64,000 nucleotides of DNA. Origin: Alteromonas sp. KC3. Lineage in GTDB: Bacteria > Pseudomonadota > Gammaproteobacteria > Enterobacterales > Alteromonadaceae. Position 1 is the first letter of the stretch. Every line of letters begins with the position of its first letter. A program made the position numbers and the translations under genes. The notes under the pieces are model-generated. The model searched no databases and was not told where the DNA came from. It saw only the letters and a program-made list of their open reading frames with translations. The DNA is taken from NCBI RefSeq assembly GCF_016756315.1, contig NZ_AP024235.1, positions 558,001 to 622,000 on the forward strand, given 5' to 3'. Shown here piece by piece: positions 7,989 through 19,543 of this stretch.

Positions 7989-10103
7989 GTGTCTGGTTTA
8001 GTCTTTAAGTTTCAATTGCGTAAAAACGCATTAGCATCGCGCGCTAAAAAGCGCCTTTTCACGCCGTACCTTTGTCTGCGTACTCAGCGCAGCCTGCCTT
8101 TGCAGTCGTTTTTGTTATTGCCGTTTATCTTTGCTTTTTGCAATACGTCGCTGGCGAATGCCCAAGAAGCGTCATTGTTGAATTTACCCGCTGATAATTA
8201 CGCCGATGAACGCGAGCGATTTTTAACACTTGAGACGAAATTGCGCACTTATTCAAAGCGTCGTGTTGACGACCTTGAAGGTGAGATACATAGCCTCGCT
8301 GAATACCCGTTATATCCTTATCTTTTGCGTCTTCAAATTGAACGCACTATGTCGCTTAAAACGAAGCGCGAGGTAAGACAGTTTCTAGATGATTATGCCG
8401 GGCAACCTGTAAGCTACGGATTGCGTTATCAGTGGCTAAATTACTTAGCGCGTCACAATCACCAGCAGACTTTTTTGGGCGACTATCGCGAGGGCATGGG
8501 AGCAAAGCTTACTTGTACTGCACTTAATTATCGCCTGAATCAAGGTGAAGAGGCCGCCATTGTTTTAAAAGAAGTGGATGCGTTGTGGCTTCACGGTCAG
8601 TCACAACCTGATGAATGTGACCCACTATTCGCCAAATGGAAGAAAGCGGGCATGATGACGCCTGATAACGTTATTCAGCGCATTGAAATTGCCGCGAAAG
8701 AAGGCAATCGTTCAATTATAAATTATTTAAAGCGTCAGTTGCCTCGCGATAAACAATATATTGCCGATGCATGGCTAGCGGTTACACGAGATGTGAGTCG
8801 TGTCAGTCGCGCCAATTTGTTTCCGCTTAAAAACAAAGCGCAAGAGGCCGAGGTAATTGTGTGGGCCCTTGAAAAATTAGCCTGGCGCAAACCAGAACTG
8901 GCAGCAGGTGTGTATACGCAATATTTGAATAAGGGGCTTTTTAGTCAAGCTCAACAACATGTTGCTCTGCGTTCGATAGCATTAAGCTTTACATTAGACA
9001 GGCTTCCTCAAGCACATGAATGGCTTGAAAAAGCCGATACAGATGGCGCCAGCGAGGACATTAAGTTGTGGCACGTTGCGCATTTACTTCGCACACAAAA
9101 ATGGCAAGAAGTGGTTGACGTTATCAATAGTGCACCTATTCACCTTCAGCAAGAGGAAAATTACCGCTATTGGAAGGCACGCGCATTGGAAATGCTTGGG
9201 CAATCAATGCAAGCAACGGTGCTTTACCAAGAGCTAGCTGAAGAGCGTCACTATTACGGGTTTATGGCCAGTGCTCACATTGGTGAAATACCTTCGCTTT
9301 CGCATTCTCCCGCGCCAAGAGATATATCAGCCATGTCTGCTGTGGCACGCACTCCTGCCACGCTAAGAGCGGTAGAGTTTTTCAGGCTAGGCCGAAATAC
9401 CAGTGCGCGCCGAGAATGGTATTATCTCCTTTCTCATATCCCAGATTCTCGCGTGACCGATGCGGGAATTTTGGCGTACGAATGGGGATTGTACGACCAA
9501 GCCATTACCAGTTTTGCGCGCAGCGGTTATTGGGACGACGTTGAGCGTCGTTTTCCGCTGGCATTCGACGATGTGTTTAGCCAGAAATCACAAGCTCACA
9601 ACATTTCTAAATCGCTTGCGATGGCGATTGCTCGGCGTGAAAGCTCGTTTCGCACAGACGCCATTTCTTCTGTTGGCGCAGCAGGGCTTATGCAATTAAT
9701 GCCCGGAACAGCACGTTATGTGGCGCAGGAAAAAGTTACTCGTAACGCCTTATTCAACGCCAACGACAACATTGATTATGGTATGCAATACTTGCGTTAT
9801 CTAATGGATAAGTTAAACAATAATCCGGTTTTGGTATCGGCCTCTTATAACGCAGGCTGGCGAAAGGTACTTGAGTGGCTGCCAGCTAATGAAGCCTTGC
9901 CCGTGGATATTTGGATTGAGAATATTCCTTATAAAGAAACCCGTGCCTATGTAAAAGCGGTTATGGCATACCAACATATTTACGATATGCAGTTAGGCAG
10001 CAACGAAAATATCTTCCCTCAGCTTACGCGAGATATGATCCCATCTGCCGAGGCGGTCAGTACACATCCTGTCACAGGTACGTTGCAACTGGCACCTAAA
10101 TAA
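7989..10103 (+). CDS. slt: Soluble lytic murein transglycosylase Slt
   Basis: Slt cleaves the MurNAc-GlcNAc bond of peptidoglycan in the periplasm, leaving 1,6-anhydro-MurNAc. The 704-residue product has a long basic N-terminus followed by a hydrophobic core ending near ANAQEAS, consistent with a signal peptide. A long alpha-helical superhelix (U and L domains, about 70-530) precedes the goose-lysozyme-like catalytic domain. The catalytic E551 lies in ARRESSFR, followed by GLMQLMPGTA, DYGMQYL and ASYNAGW. GTG 7989 is preferred because TAGGAG lies 7 bases upstream; an in-frame GTG at 7944 lacks a clear ribosome-binding site. Confidence 0.92.
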   Translation: MSGLVFKFQLRKNALASRAKKRLFTPYLCLRTQRSLPLQSFLLLPFIFAFCNTSLANAQEASLLNLPADNYADERERFLTLETKLRTYSKRRVDDLEGEIHSLAEYPLYPYLLRLQIERTMSLKTKREVRQFLDDYAGQPVSYGLRYQWLNYLARHNHQQTFLGDYREGMGAKLTCTALNYRLNQGEEAAIVLKEVDALWLHGQSQPDECDPLFAKWKKAGMMTPDNVIQRIEIAAKEGNRSIINYLKRQLPRDKQYIADAWLAVTRDVSRVSRANLFPLKNKAQEAEVIVWALEKLAWRKPELAAGVYTQYLNKGLFSQAQQHVALRSIALSFTLDRLPQAHEWLEKADTDGASEDIKLWHVAHLLRTQKWQEVVDVINSAPIHLQQEENYRYWKARALEMLGQSMQATVLYQELAEERHYYGFMASAHIGEIPSLSHSPAPRDISAMSAVARTPATLRAVEFFRLGRNTSARREWYYLLSHIPDSRVTDAGILAYEWGLYDQAITSFARSGYWDDVERRFPLAFDDVFSQKSQAHNISKSLAMAIARRESSFRTDAISSVGAAGLMQLMPGTARYVAQEKVTRNALFNANDNIDYGMQYLRYLMDKLNNNPVLVSASYNAGWRKVLEWLPANEALPVDIWIENIPYKETRAYVKAVMAYQHIYDMQLGSNENIFPQLTRDMIPSAEAVSTHPVTGTLQLAPK

Positions 10104-10235
10104 TCGATGTAAGTCGAGCATTTTTACCGTGCGTTGGCGCGACTTGCGACAAGTTGACACTTTAATAAGTGCATTGTGTAGCACACCCATGCAACAGGCA
10201 AAGGTGGCGTGCTACACTCACACCATAAGGCTTAA

Positions 10236-11585
<1,350 letters not shown>

Positions 11586-11608
11586 ATTTTAGTAAAAAGT
11601 GTATATTT

Positions 11609-11636
11609 AAAAGAGCAGCTTAGGCTGCTCTTTTTG
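11609..11636 (+). terminator. Intrinsic terminator after pepQ
   Basis: Arms AAAAGAGCAGC (11609-11619) and GCTGCTCTTTT (11624-11634) with a TTAG loop and a T-run form a strong intrinsic terminator 24 bases after the pepQ stop. Confidence 0.88.
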
Positions 11637-11690
11637 TTGAGGCATCTGGCCTTAATGGCAGCAAAATAACCGTTAGCAAAAGGACTAGGC

Positions 11691-12407
11691 ATGGCGCAAG
11701 GGGATATTGTAGGGTTACTCGTAATGGCTACCGTAGCAGGTTTAGCGATGCCACTCGGTGCTGTTTTAGCCACCTACCAAGGTATTCAGCCTAAATGGCT
11801 TGAACAAGAACTGCGTCATGGCATTTTGGCTCTGGGCGCCGGCGCTCTGATTTCTGCCGTTGGGTTGGTGTTAGTGCCTGAAGGCGTAAAAGACGTATCG
11901 ATAGTAACGGCGCTAATTTGCTTTGTTGCTGGGGCGCTATCGTTTATGGCGCTTGACATCTATTTAGCAAAGAAGAAAACGGCCGGTAGTCAGTTGGCAG
12001 CAATGCTTAGTGATTTCGTACCAGAGTCAATTGCACTGGGTACAACGGCAGCGTTAGGTGGCGGTACAATGCTACTGGGTTTGCTCATAGCAGTTCAAAA
12101 TTTGCCTGAAGGGTTCAATGCATATCGCGAGATGACCCCAAAAAACAAACAGCGCAGTACAAAGCTCATCATACTTTTTGCGTTGATGGCATTGTTAGGG
12201 CCGCTATTCAGTCTTATAGGGTTTTATTTTCTGGCGCAGTTTCCAGTGATAACAAGTGCCATCATGCTATTTGCTGCCGGAGGCATTTTGTATTCTGTGT
12301 TTCAAGACATCGCACCGCAAATTCGCATGGAAAATCACTGGTTACCACCGCTTGGCGGTATTATCGGTTTCTTGGTGGGAATGTTGGGCTACATGCTTGA
12401 AGGGTAG
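11691..12407 (+). CDS. ZIP-family-like divalent metal transporter
   Basis: This 238-residue inner-membrane protein has about seven to eight hydrophobic segments covering most of its length. A ZIP signature is visible in the paired helices: DFVPESIALG (about 105-114) and QNLPEGFNAY (about 138-147). The canonical HNxPEG histidine of the first motif is replaced, so ion selectivity cannot be predicted. The protein stands alone between two intergenic regions and has its own ATG behind AAAAGGA. A metal (zinc or iron) import role is inferred from the family only. Confidence 0.7.
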   Translation: MAQGDIVGLLVMATVAGLAMPLGAVLATYQGIQPKWLEQELRHGILALGAGALISAVGLVLVPEGVKDVSIVTALICFVAGALSFMALDIYLAKKKTAGSQLAAMLSDFVPESIALGTTAALGGGTMLLGLLIAVQNLPEGFNAYREMTPKNKQRSTKLIILFALMALLGPLFSLIGFYFLAQFPVITSAIMLFAAGGILYSVFQDIAPQIRMENHWLPPLGGIIGFLVGMLGYMLEG

Positions 12408-12424
12408 GGCTGTGCTGCCCTACC
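12403..12424. terminator. Possible terminator hairpin between the ZIP-like gene and ispB
   Basis: GGTAGGGC (12403-12410) and GCCCTACC (12417-12424) form an 8-bp stem overlapping the ZIP-like gene stop. No T-run follows, so it may only be a stabilising 3' hairpin of these convergent genes. Confidence 0.35.
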
Positions 12425-12452
12425 GCGCGCTATTTAGCTGCTGCTGAGAGGT

Positions 12453-13433
12453 TTAGCTCGTGCGTTCAACTGAAATATGCGCCAGCGCAATCAAGGCGTC
12501 TTTGTAATCTGACTCGGGAATAATGGCTAAGCTATCTATTGCCATTTGCACTTCTTTATTTGCACACTCTCGTGTGTAATCTAGCGCTCCGGTTTCTTCC
12601 ATAATCCCCTGAATACGCGCTAGATGAGGCAAGCCATTACTCTGCTCGATGGCTTCTTGAATTAATGCGCGATCCTCATCGCTCTTGGCGTGCCACATAG
12701 CGTAAAGCAACGGTAGCGTCGGTTTCCCCTCAGCAAGGTCGTCACCGGCGTTTTTACCCATTTCTTCACTGTCAGCCATGTAATCTAAGATATCGTCTGC
12801 TAGCTGAAAGGCAGTGCCTAAATGCTTGCCATATTCTTGCATGGCTACTTCTACGTCATTGCCTTGGTCGGTGATAACAGCAGACAGTTGTGTTGCGGCT
12901 TCAAACAAGCGAGCGGTTTTGCCATAAATAACATCGAAGTAACGCGCTTCAGTAGTACTAGCGTCGTTGCAATTCATTAACTGTAGCACTTCACCTTCGG
13001 CAATTTGATTGGTGGCTTCAGACAGTATTTCCATAACGCGCATACGTTTTAGGCTAACCATCATCTGGAAAGAACGCGTATATAAGAAATCACCGACCAG
13101 TACCGATGCTTGGTTACCGAAAATCGCATTGGCGGTTTCGCGACCGCGACGCATGGTCGACTCGTCTACAACATCGTCGTGCAACAAGGTTGCAGTGTGA
13201 ATAAACTCAACAATAGCCGCAAGAGTATGATGGTCGTTGTTATCAATGCCCATAGCACGTGCACTTAGCACAGTGAGAAGCGGACGCAATCGCTTGCCGC
13301 CACTGTTTACTATGTAAAAGCCAAGCTGATTAATCAGTGCAACTTCTGAGTCCACTTGTTGTTGAATCAGTTGGTTAACCGCCTGCATATCTTTATTCGA
13401 CAGGGCGCGGATTTGATCTATATCCATAGGCAT
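12453..13433 (-). CDS. ispB: Octaprenyl diphosphate synthase IspB
   Basis: IspB elongates farnesyl diphosphate with isopentenyl diphosphate to the C40 side chain of ubiquinone. The 326-residue protein has both aspartate-rich Mg-binding motifs, DDVVD (86-90) and DDILD (213-217), plus GGKRLRP near residue 45. Two possible ATGs (13433 and 13427) lie close together and neither has a good ribosome-binding site; the upstream one is given. It is divergent from rplU, the same arrangement as in E. coli. Confidence 0.95.
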   Translation of the reverse strand: MPMDIDQIRALSNKDMQAVNQLIQQQVDSEVALINQLGFYIVNSGGKRLRPLLTVLSARAMGIDNNDHHTLAAIVEFIHTATLLHDDVVDESTMRRGRETANAIFGNQASVLVGDFLYTRSFQMMVSLKRMRVMEILSEATNQIAEGEVLQLMNCNDASTTEARYFDVIYGKTARLFEAATQLSAVITDQGNDVEVAMQEYGKHLGTAFQLADDILDYMADSEEMGKNAGDDLAEGKPTLPLLYAMWHAKSDEDRALIQEAIEQSNGLPHLARIQGIMEETGALDYTRECANKEVQMAIDSLAIIPESDYKDALIALAHISVERTS

Positions 13434-13862
13434 GGCAATAAAAACTTACTCTAACGTCTGGCAATAATTGGGGGCGATTGTACCTTAATCACACGTACTA
13501 TCCACCAAATTGTCTTAAAAAATGACGGCTTAACGCATTTACACTTACTATGCATCGTTAATATTTCCGCTTTTGATACACGATTTCTTTCTACGTGTAA
13601 CTTCAAGTGCGGCGAGAATAAAACTTACGGTATAAGTTATGTGTCGCTAAAACGCTATTGAATAATGTAATTATAGGTATGCATCGTGATTTTTCACTTA
13701 AGATTGGTATTTGTCACAATTATTTAAACTACTTGGTAACAAGCTGCTGTTAATTAATAGGTTTTAATCGTGTATTTCTGACACCGAAAAAAGTTTATCA
13801 ATGTTGTATATAAACGCTGCTTAAACGCTAATGTAGTGACAAATGAAATAGTGATTAATGGC

Positions 13863-13972
13863 GATCTGATGTGTGATCCAAGCTCGGATCGCTATGCATG
13901 TCCATATTAAGCTAGTGCGATCCGAAAGTGATCATTATCAATCGAAAAACGGCGGGATCCGCAAAAGTGATC
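13863..13972. promoter_or_regulatory. Cluster of seven GATC sites, possible Dam/SeqA-type region
   Basis: GATC occurs at 13863, 13875, 13887, 13919, 13930, 13956 and 13969, about seven in 110 bases where chance gives fewer than one. CGGATCGC (13885-13892) and GCGATCCG (13917-13924) also form an 8-bp inverted repeat. The cluster lies 250-360 bases before rplU. Dam methylation or SeqA binding is an inference. Confidence 0.4.
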
Positions 13973-14142
13973 GCGTCACAACGCAGCTTTTTATCTGTTA
14001 ATGAACAATTGTGAAACAGTGAAAAACGCTATTTTCTTCAAATTTTTTCTCTATTTATTGCTTTTAAAGCTGCATCAAATGGGCAATTCAGGCATAATTC
14101 CACCCATGTTGGAAAAATAATCATTTTTTCTGCGAATCGGGC

Positions 14143-14171
14143 TTGTGATTTACGGATGTTTCACGTACAAT
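14143..14171 (+). promoter_or_regulatory. Sigma-70 promoter of rplU-rpmA
   Basis: TTGTGA (14143-14148), a 17-base spacer and TACAAT (14166-14171) make a good housekeeping promoter. It predicts a start near 14178 and a leader of about 45 bases before rplU. Confidence 0.65.
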
Positions 14172-14224
14172 TCGCGCCCTGTTTTTTGAATTGAAGCGTC
14201 AGTGGACGCAGAGCGGAGTTAACT

Positions 14225-14536
14225 ATGTACGCGGTTTTCCAAAGTGGCGGTAAACAACACCGTGTGGCCGAAGGCCAAACCGTTCGTCTTGAAAAAATCG
14301 AAGTAGCCCCAGGCGAAACGGTTGAATTTGACAAAGTTTTAATGGTAAGCAACGGTGACGACGTAAAAATCGGCACACCAATCGTTGCTGGTGGTAAGGT
14401 GACTGCTGAGGTTGTTACACACGGTCGTGGCGATAAAGTAAAAATCGTTAAGTTCCGTCGTCGTAAGCACTCTCGTAAGCAAGCGGGTCACCGTCAGTGG
14501 TTCACAGAAGTGAAAATCACTGGTATCAACGCATAA
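14225..14536 (+). CDS. rplU: 50S ribosomal protein L21
   Basis: L21 binds 23S rRNA domain I near L20 in the large subunit. The 103-residue sequence is the standard length and starts [14 protein letters not shown]. It contains the basic C-terminal [16 protein letters not shown], which contacts rRNA. CGGAG lies about 8 bases before the ATG. It is first in the rplU-rpmA unit, followed 15 bases later by L27. Confidence 0.97.
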   Translation: MYAVFQSGGKQHRVAEGQTVRLEKIEVAPGETVEFDKVLMVSNGDDVKIGTPIVAGGKVTAEVVTHGRGDKVKIVKFRRRKHSRKQAGHRQWFTEVKITGINA

Positions 14537-14551
14537 TAGGAGCACGAACAC

Positions 14552-14809
14552 ATGGCACACAAAAAAGCTGGTGGTAGTACCAAAAACGGTCGTGATTCAG
14601 AAAGTAAACGCCTAGGTGTTAAGCGCTTTGGTGGTGAATCTGTTCTTGCTGGTAACATCATTGTTCGTCAACGTGGTACTCGTTTCCACGCTGGTGACAA
14701 CATGGGTATCGGTAAAGACCACACGTTGTTTGCACTAAAAGACGGTAAAGTTCAGTTCGACGTTAAAGGACCGAAGAACCGTAAATTTGTAAGCATCGTA
14801 GCTGAGTAA
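14552..14809 (+). CDS. rpmA: 50S ribosomal protein L27
   Basis: L27 lies next to the peptidyl-transferase centre, where its N-terminal tail ([16 protein letters not shown]) reaches the tRNA acceptor ends. The 85-residue length is standard. The tail is of the uncleaved gammaproteobacterial type, since no N-terminal extension as in Firmicutes is present. AGGAG precedes the ATG by about 9 bases. An intrinsic terminator follows 30 bases after the stop. Confidence 0.97.
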   Translation: MAHKKAGGSTKNGRDSESKRLGVKRFGGESVLAGNIIVRQRGTRFHAGDNMGIGKDHTLFALKDGKVQFDVKGPKNRKFVSIVAE

Positions 14810-14839
14810 GCGCGAAAGCTTCTCGCCGAACAGGCTTAG

Positions 14840-14866
14840 AAAAACCCCGCGCTAGCGGGGTTTTTT
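14840..14866 (+). terminator. Intrinsic terminator after rpmA
   Basis: AAAAACCCCGC (14840-14850) and GCGGGGTTTTT (14855-14865) form an 11-bp stem with a GCTA loop and T-run. obgE therefore probably has its own promoter in the 200 bases that follow. Confidence 0.9.
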
Positions 14867-15066
14867 GTTTTGTGAAACCTTTCTTTGTTTTTCTGTTCTT
14901 ATACATAGCGTTTAAATTCCTTGATGAGTGAGCGTTAGACAAGGTTTTACTTCTTAATTATTTTCAATGCAGAGCAGACTAAAAAGCGCCGATGGTCAAT
15001 TTGGTGTAAACTTAGTATTCGCATTAATAAGTTAATAACCCACGGCATTACAGCCCGGAGTGATAA

Positions 15067-16298
<1,232 letters not shown>

Positions 16299-16323
16299 TA
16301 AGCATCAACGAATAAACTCGCTT

Positions 16324-16350
16324 AAAAAGCACGGTTCAGCCGTGCTTTTT
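16324..16350 (+). terminator. Intrinsic terminator after obgE
   Basis: AAAAAGCACGG (16324-16334) and CCGTGCTTTTT (16340-16350) form an 11-bp stem with a T-run. The folA promoter begins directly after it. Confidence 0.88.
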
Positions 16351-16379
16351 TTGTTTCTATAGGGGGGCCATGGTAATAA
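16351..16379 (+). promoter_or_regulatory. Likely folA promoter
   Basis: TTGTTT (16351-16356), a 17-base spacer and TAATAA (16374-16379) lie about 64 bases before folA. The -35 box starts at the end of the obgE terminator T-run. Confidence 0.5.
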
Positions 16380-16442
16380 ATCAGCCCAACGATACAGTAC
16401 ATCCTGTATGATAAACGCCAGTAAACGTGAGGTAATAAGTAG

Positions 16443-16943
16443 ATGAAGTTAGCAATGATAGCCGCAATGGCTAAGAATCGCATTATTGGTGCTGATAACG
16501 ATATGCCATGGCATTTACCTGCAGACCTAAAGCATTTTAAATCAGTGACCATGGGAAAAGCCGTTATCATGGGGCGTAAAACCTATGAATCTATTGGTAG
16601 AGCTTTACCCGGGCGCCCTAACATTGTGATAACCAGTAACAAAGAATATAGTTTGTCTGATGCCACAGTGGTCGATTCGCCAGAGTCGGCAATCGAAGTC
16701 GCCAAAGCACTGACACAAAACGCCGAAGAGATCATGATTATTGGTGGTGGCACTATCTATCAGTCATTTTTAAACGATGCTGATACGCTGTATCTTACCC
16801 ACATCGATCTTGAGGTAGAAGGTGACACTCAGTTTCCTGACTATGAGGCGGCAGCAACGTGGCATGAAGTAGAGCGGGCATCATTTGAAGCAGACGATAA
16901 GAACCCTCATGGGTACACGTTTGTCACACTAGCGCGAGCATAA
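16443..16943 (+). CDS. folA: Dihydrofolate reductase FolA
   Basis: FolA reduces dihydrofolate to tetrahydrofolate with NADPH, regenerating the folate consumed by ThyA (encoded at 41518). The 166-residue protein has the standard N-terminus MKLAMIAAMAKNRIIGADN, the active-site loop MPWHLPADLKHF with catalytic D28, GRKTYESIGRALPGRPN for NADPH binding and the IGGGTIYQ motif. A weak GAGGTAATAAG ribosome-binding region precedes ATG. It is monocistronic, convergent with rpoS across a shared terminator. Confidence 0.96.
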   Translation: MKLAMIAAMAKNRIIGADNDMPWHLPADLKHFKSVTMGKAVIMGRKTYESIGRALPGRPNIVITSNKEYSLSDATVVDSPESAIEVAKALTQNAEEIMIIGGGTIYQSFLNDADTLYLTHIDLEVEGDTQFPDYEAAATWHEVERASFEADDKNPHGYTFVTLARA

Positions 16944-16978
16944 TTTATCTTAAACGTTAATTGCATGATCATCTGACA

Positions 16979-17006
16979 AAAAAGCCAGCGTAGTTGCTGG
17001 CTTTTT
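16979..17006. terminator. Bidirectional terminator between folA and rpoS
   Basis: AAAAAGCCAGC (16979-16989) and GCTGGCTTTTT (16996-17006) form an 11-bp stem flanked by A and T runs on both strands, serving the convergent folA and rpoS. Confidence 0.85.
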
Positions 17007-17028
17007 GCGTTCAGTTGGCGAGCTAGTT

Positions 17029-18021
17029 CTACTTCATTTGATCAAATAAGCTCTCTAGCGACAAACCTTGGTGGCCAAGCATATCGCGTAAGCGACGCAG
17101 TGCCTCAACTTGAATTTGACGAACTCTTTCGCGTGTCAGTCCAATTTCTGCACCTACATCTTCAAGCGTAGAAGGCTCATAACCCATTAAACCGAAGCGA
17201 CGTGCTAACACTTCGCGCTGTTTCGGGTTAAGTTCTTCCAACCAAGTAATGATGTTAGTTTTGATGTCAGAGTCTTGCAGGCTCTCTTCAGGGCTAAACT
17301 CTTTTTCATCAGCAATAATATCAAGCAGCGCTTTATCGTTTTCACCACCAATGGGTGTATCAACCGAGGTGATTCGTTCATTTAAACGCAGCATTTTAGT
17401 GACATCTTCTACAGGCTTATCAAGTGCCATTGCAATTTCTTCTGCGGTAGGCTCATGATCTAGCTTTTGTGAAAGTTCACGAGATGCACGTAAATAAACA
17501 TTTAGCTCTTTTACTACATGGATAGGCAAACGAATAGTACGCGTTTGATTCATGATCGCACGTTCAATAGTTTGACGAATCCACCAAGTGGCGTAGGTTG
17601 AAAATCTGAAACCTCTTTCGGGATCAAATTTTTCTACCGCCCGGATCAAGCCCAAGTTGCCTTCTTCAATAAGATCAAGCAGTGCTAGACCACGGTTGTT
17701 GTATCGGCGAGCAATCTTCACTACTAGGCGAAGGTTACTTACTATCATGCGTTTGCGCGAGGCTTCACAGCCTTTCAGTGAGCGGCGTGCAAAATAAACT
17801 TCTTCTTCTGCGGTAAGTAGCGGCGAAAAGCCAATCTCACCAAGATAAAGCTGTGTTGCATCCAAATTTTTAGGTTGGTCATCCTGACTGAAAATAGCAT
17901 CATCGCTTTCCAGTTCAGCGTCGTTTTCTAAGGTTTCGCCGGCTTTCATATCAGCTGGCATATCGATGACTTCTACATCATCTTGAGGTGTTGATTCTAA
18001 GGCTTTCGTTGACTTACCCAT
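17029..18021 (-). CDS. rpoS: RNA polymerase sigma factor RpoS (stationary phase / general stress)
   Basis: The 330-residue sigma-70 group 2 factor has region 1.2 ([11 protein letters not shown], about 54-64), region 2 with [17 protein letters not shown] and the -10-reading [16 protein letters not shown], region 3, and region 4 with a helix-turn-helix ending [18 protein letters not shown]. An acidic N-terminal extension of about 50 residues is typical. GCAGGAG lies about 8 bases before the ATG. It lies 75 bases downstream of nlpD, in which the main rpoS promoter of enterobacteria is located; the same may hold here. Confidence 0.96.
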   Translation of the reverse strand: MGKSTKALESTPQDDVEVIDMPADMKAGETLENDAELESDDAIFSQDDQPKNLDATQLYLGEIGFSPLLTAEEEVYFARRSLKGCEASRKRMIVSNLRLVVKIARRYNNRGLALLDLIEEGNLGLIRAVEKFDPERGFRFSTYATWWIRQTIERAIMNQTRTIRLPIHVVKELNVYLRASRELSQKLDHEPTAEEIAMALDKPVEDVTKMLRLNERITSVDTPIGGENDKALLDIIADEKEFSPEESLQDSDIKTNIITWLEELNPKQREVLARRFGLMGYEPSTLEDVGAEIGLTRERVRQIQVEALRRLRDMLGHQGLSLESLFDQMK

Positions 18022-18062
18022 CGTGAATCTCCTGCTACAAGGTTTACCTTATGACGTATCTC

Positions 18063-18098
18063 CTTTCCGCGTTCTTATTATTATTTATTGTTATTATT
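18063..18098. repeat. TAA-rich simple repeat between nlpD and rpoS
   Basis: Starting at the nlpD stop, the minus strand reads a run of TAA triplets with single interruptions (TAATAATAACAATAAATAAT and on to about 18072). It lies in the leader of an rpoS transcript begun in nlpD. The tract is unusually regular and A/T-only, and is followed by a GGAAAGGAG motif that is not near a start codon. Confidence 0.6.
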
Positions 18099-18963
18099 AT
18101 CGTGGTGGCAGGTATTTCATCGGGTCTAACGATTTCCCTCGATACCTCACTTCAAAATGAAGCTTAACCGAACTCGTGCCGCTGTTACCCATGGTGGCAA
18201 TTGTTTGGCCTGCTGACACCCACTGTCGTTCTTTAACAAGTATAGTGTCGTTGTAGGCATAAGCACTTAAGAAGGTATCGGTGTGTTTTATAATTACTAA
18301 GTTACCGTAACCTCGAAGTGCGCTCCCCGAGTAAACAACTTTCCCATCTGCTGCGGCAACCACATTACTGCCTCTTGCCCCAGCGATATCAATTCCTTTG
18401 TTGCCAGACTCTGCTTTACTGAAGGTCTCTACTAGCTTACCTTGTGCAGGCCACACCCACTTGTTAACTTTACTTGGGAAGCTAGTCGGCGTTTTATTTT
18501 TGACGCTCGGAGTCGGCTTCTTGACAGTGGTAACATTTTGTGGGTTAACAACTTTTTCACTTTCACGATACGCCTGTGTTTTTTTGCGGTCAACCAAACT
18601 TTTGTCTATAGGGGGTGAGGTCGGATCTGTTGACTGCTTAGTCTTGATCTCAGGTTTTACGGGGGTTCTAGCGATTCGAGGCGGTGGTGAGATCCGCAAA
18701 GTCTGACCCGGATAGATCACATAAGGCGCTGATAAGTCGTTGTATTTTGCCAGATCCCGGTAGTCATTTCCGGTATACCATGCTACGGCAAAAAGAGTGT
18801 CACCACGCTGTACTTTATAGGTATCTTGGGTAAATTCTTCGCTACCATCTGCAACCTGGCTATTAAGCAGTACCACGGGAGCAGGGGCACTTCGTCCTGC
18901 ACAGCCGTGCAAGAAGACGAAAACGAGTCCAAGTAACGCTATTGAACGTGGCGACGTTGACAT
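18097..18963 (-). CDS. nlpD: Lipoprotein NlpD (LysM and LytM domains, amidase activator)
   Basis: NlpD is an outer-membrane lipoprotein that activates the cell-division amidase AmiC in E. coli. Of 288 residues, the first 20 form a lipoprotein signal with lipobox FLHGC (C21). A LysM peptidoglycan-binding domain spans about 47-92 (YKVQRGDTLFAVAWYTGN to PGQTLRIS). A proline/lysine/threonine-rich linker follows, then a LytM (M23) domain at about 170-288. The zinc ligands are degenerate (GIDIAG preceded by K not H; YAYND), as in E. coli NlpD, indicating an activator and not an enzyme. It is directly upstream of rpoS. Confidence 0.93.
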   Translation of the reverse strand: MSTSPRSIALLGLVFVFLHGCAGRSAPAPVVLLNSQVADGSEEFTQDTYKVQRGDTLFAVAWYTGNDYRDLAKYNDLSAPYVIYPGQTLRISPPPRIARTPVKPEIKTKQSTDPTSPPIDKSLVDRKKTQAYRESEKVVNPQNVTTVKKPTPSVKNKTPTSFPSKVNKWVWPAQGKLVETFSKAESGNKGIDIAGARGSNVVAAADGKVVYSGSALRGYGNLVIIKHTDTFLSAYAYNDTILVKERQWVSAGQTIATMGNSGTSSVKLHFEVRYRGKSLDPMKYLPPR

Positions 18964-18964
18964 A

Positions 18965-19543
18965 TCATCGCAGGATTATGTATGCCGCAATGGCAAGAAG
19001 TACAACGCCCCATCCAAGAATTTCGACGTATTGACGAAGTTTTTGCTCCATTGCCGCACCGCCCCAACGCATTAATGCTGCAACTAGGAAGAAGCGTGCG
19101 CCTCGTCCAATAGCAGACGCGATAACAAAGGGCAAAAATGCCATCTGCAAAAAACCGGCGCTAACCGTAAATATTTTATAGGGAATAGGTGAAAAGCCAG
19201 CAAGAAAGACAACCCAAATGCCATATTCTTCAAACCACGCCATGGTGGTTTCTATTTTGTGTGTGTAGCCCCAGCTGTCAATAAGTGGCGAAAGCCATGC
19301 ATCAAATGCAAAGTAACCTAGCCAGTAGCCTGCAATACCGCCTAAGATAGAGGCGATAGTTGTGATAAGGGCAAACTGCCAAGCTCTATGCGGCTGAGAT
19401 AATGCCATTGGCGCTAGCATGACATCCGGTGGAATAGGAAAAAACACAGACTCTGAGAAGCTTAACCCACCTAAATATTTGGTCGCGTGACGATGTCTCG
19501 CCCAGCGCAATGCCATGTCATAGCATGGCTCAAAAAGCTTCAC
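18965..19543 (-). CDS. YqaA-family inner-membrane protein (VTT/DedA-like)
   Basis: This 192-residue protein belongs to the YqaA group of VTT-domain (DedA-like) proteins. Hydrophobic segments appear at about 50-75, 110-135 and 168-190, with the family motifs [15 protein letters not shown] (about 31-45) and [19 protein letters not shown] (about 113-131). DedA-type proteins act in lipid flipping, but the function of this subgroup is not established. Its start overlaps the pcm stop by 4 bases and its stop is one base from nlpD, so the three are cotranscribed. Confidence 0.88.
   Translation of the reverse strand: MKLFEPCYDMALRWARHRHATKYLGGLSFSESVFFPIPPDVMLAPMALSQPHRAWQFALITTIASILGGIAGYWLGYFAFDAWLSPLIDSWGYTHKIETTMAWFEEYGIWVVFLAGFSPIPYKIFTVSAGFLQMAFLPFVIASAIGRGARFFLVAALMRWGGAAMEQKLRQYVEILGWGVVLLAIAAYIILR

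Larger units (their letters stand above)
13434..14224. other. Long AT-rich intergenic region ispB / rplU
   Basis: These 791 bases contain no supported gene on either strand. The right end holds the rplU promoter. At 13863-13972 there is a dense cluster of GATC sites. The segment 13440-13860 is AT-rich and appears featureless. No DnaA-box series was seen. Confidence 0.6.

Noticed and set aside
13434..14224. Origin-like region because of clustered GATC
   Set aside because: No series of DnaA boxes, no 13-mer type repeats and no dnaA/gidA neighbours, so a replication origin is not supported.
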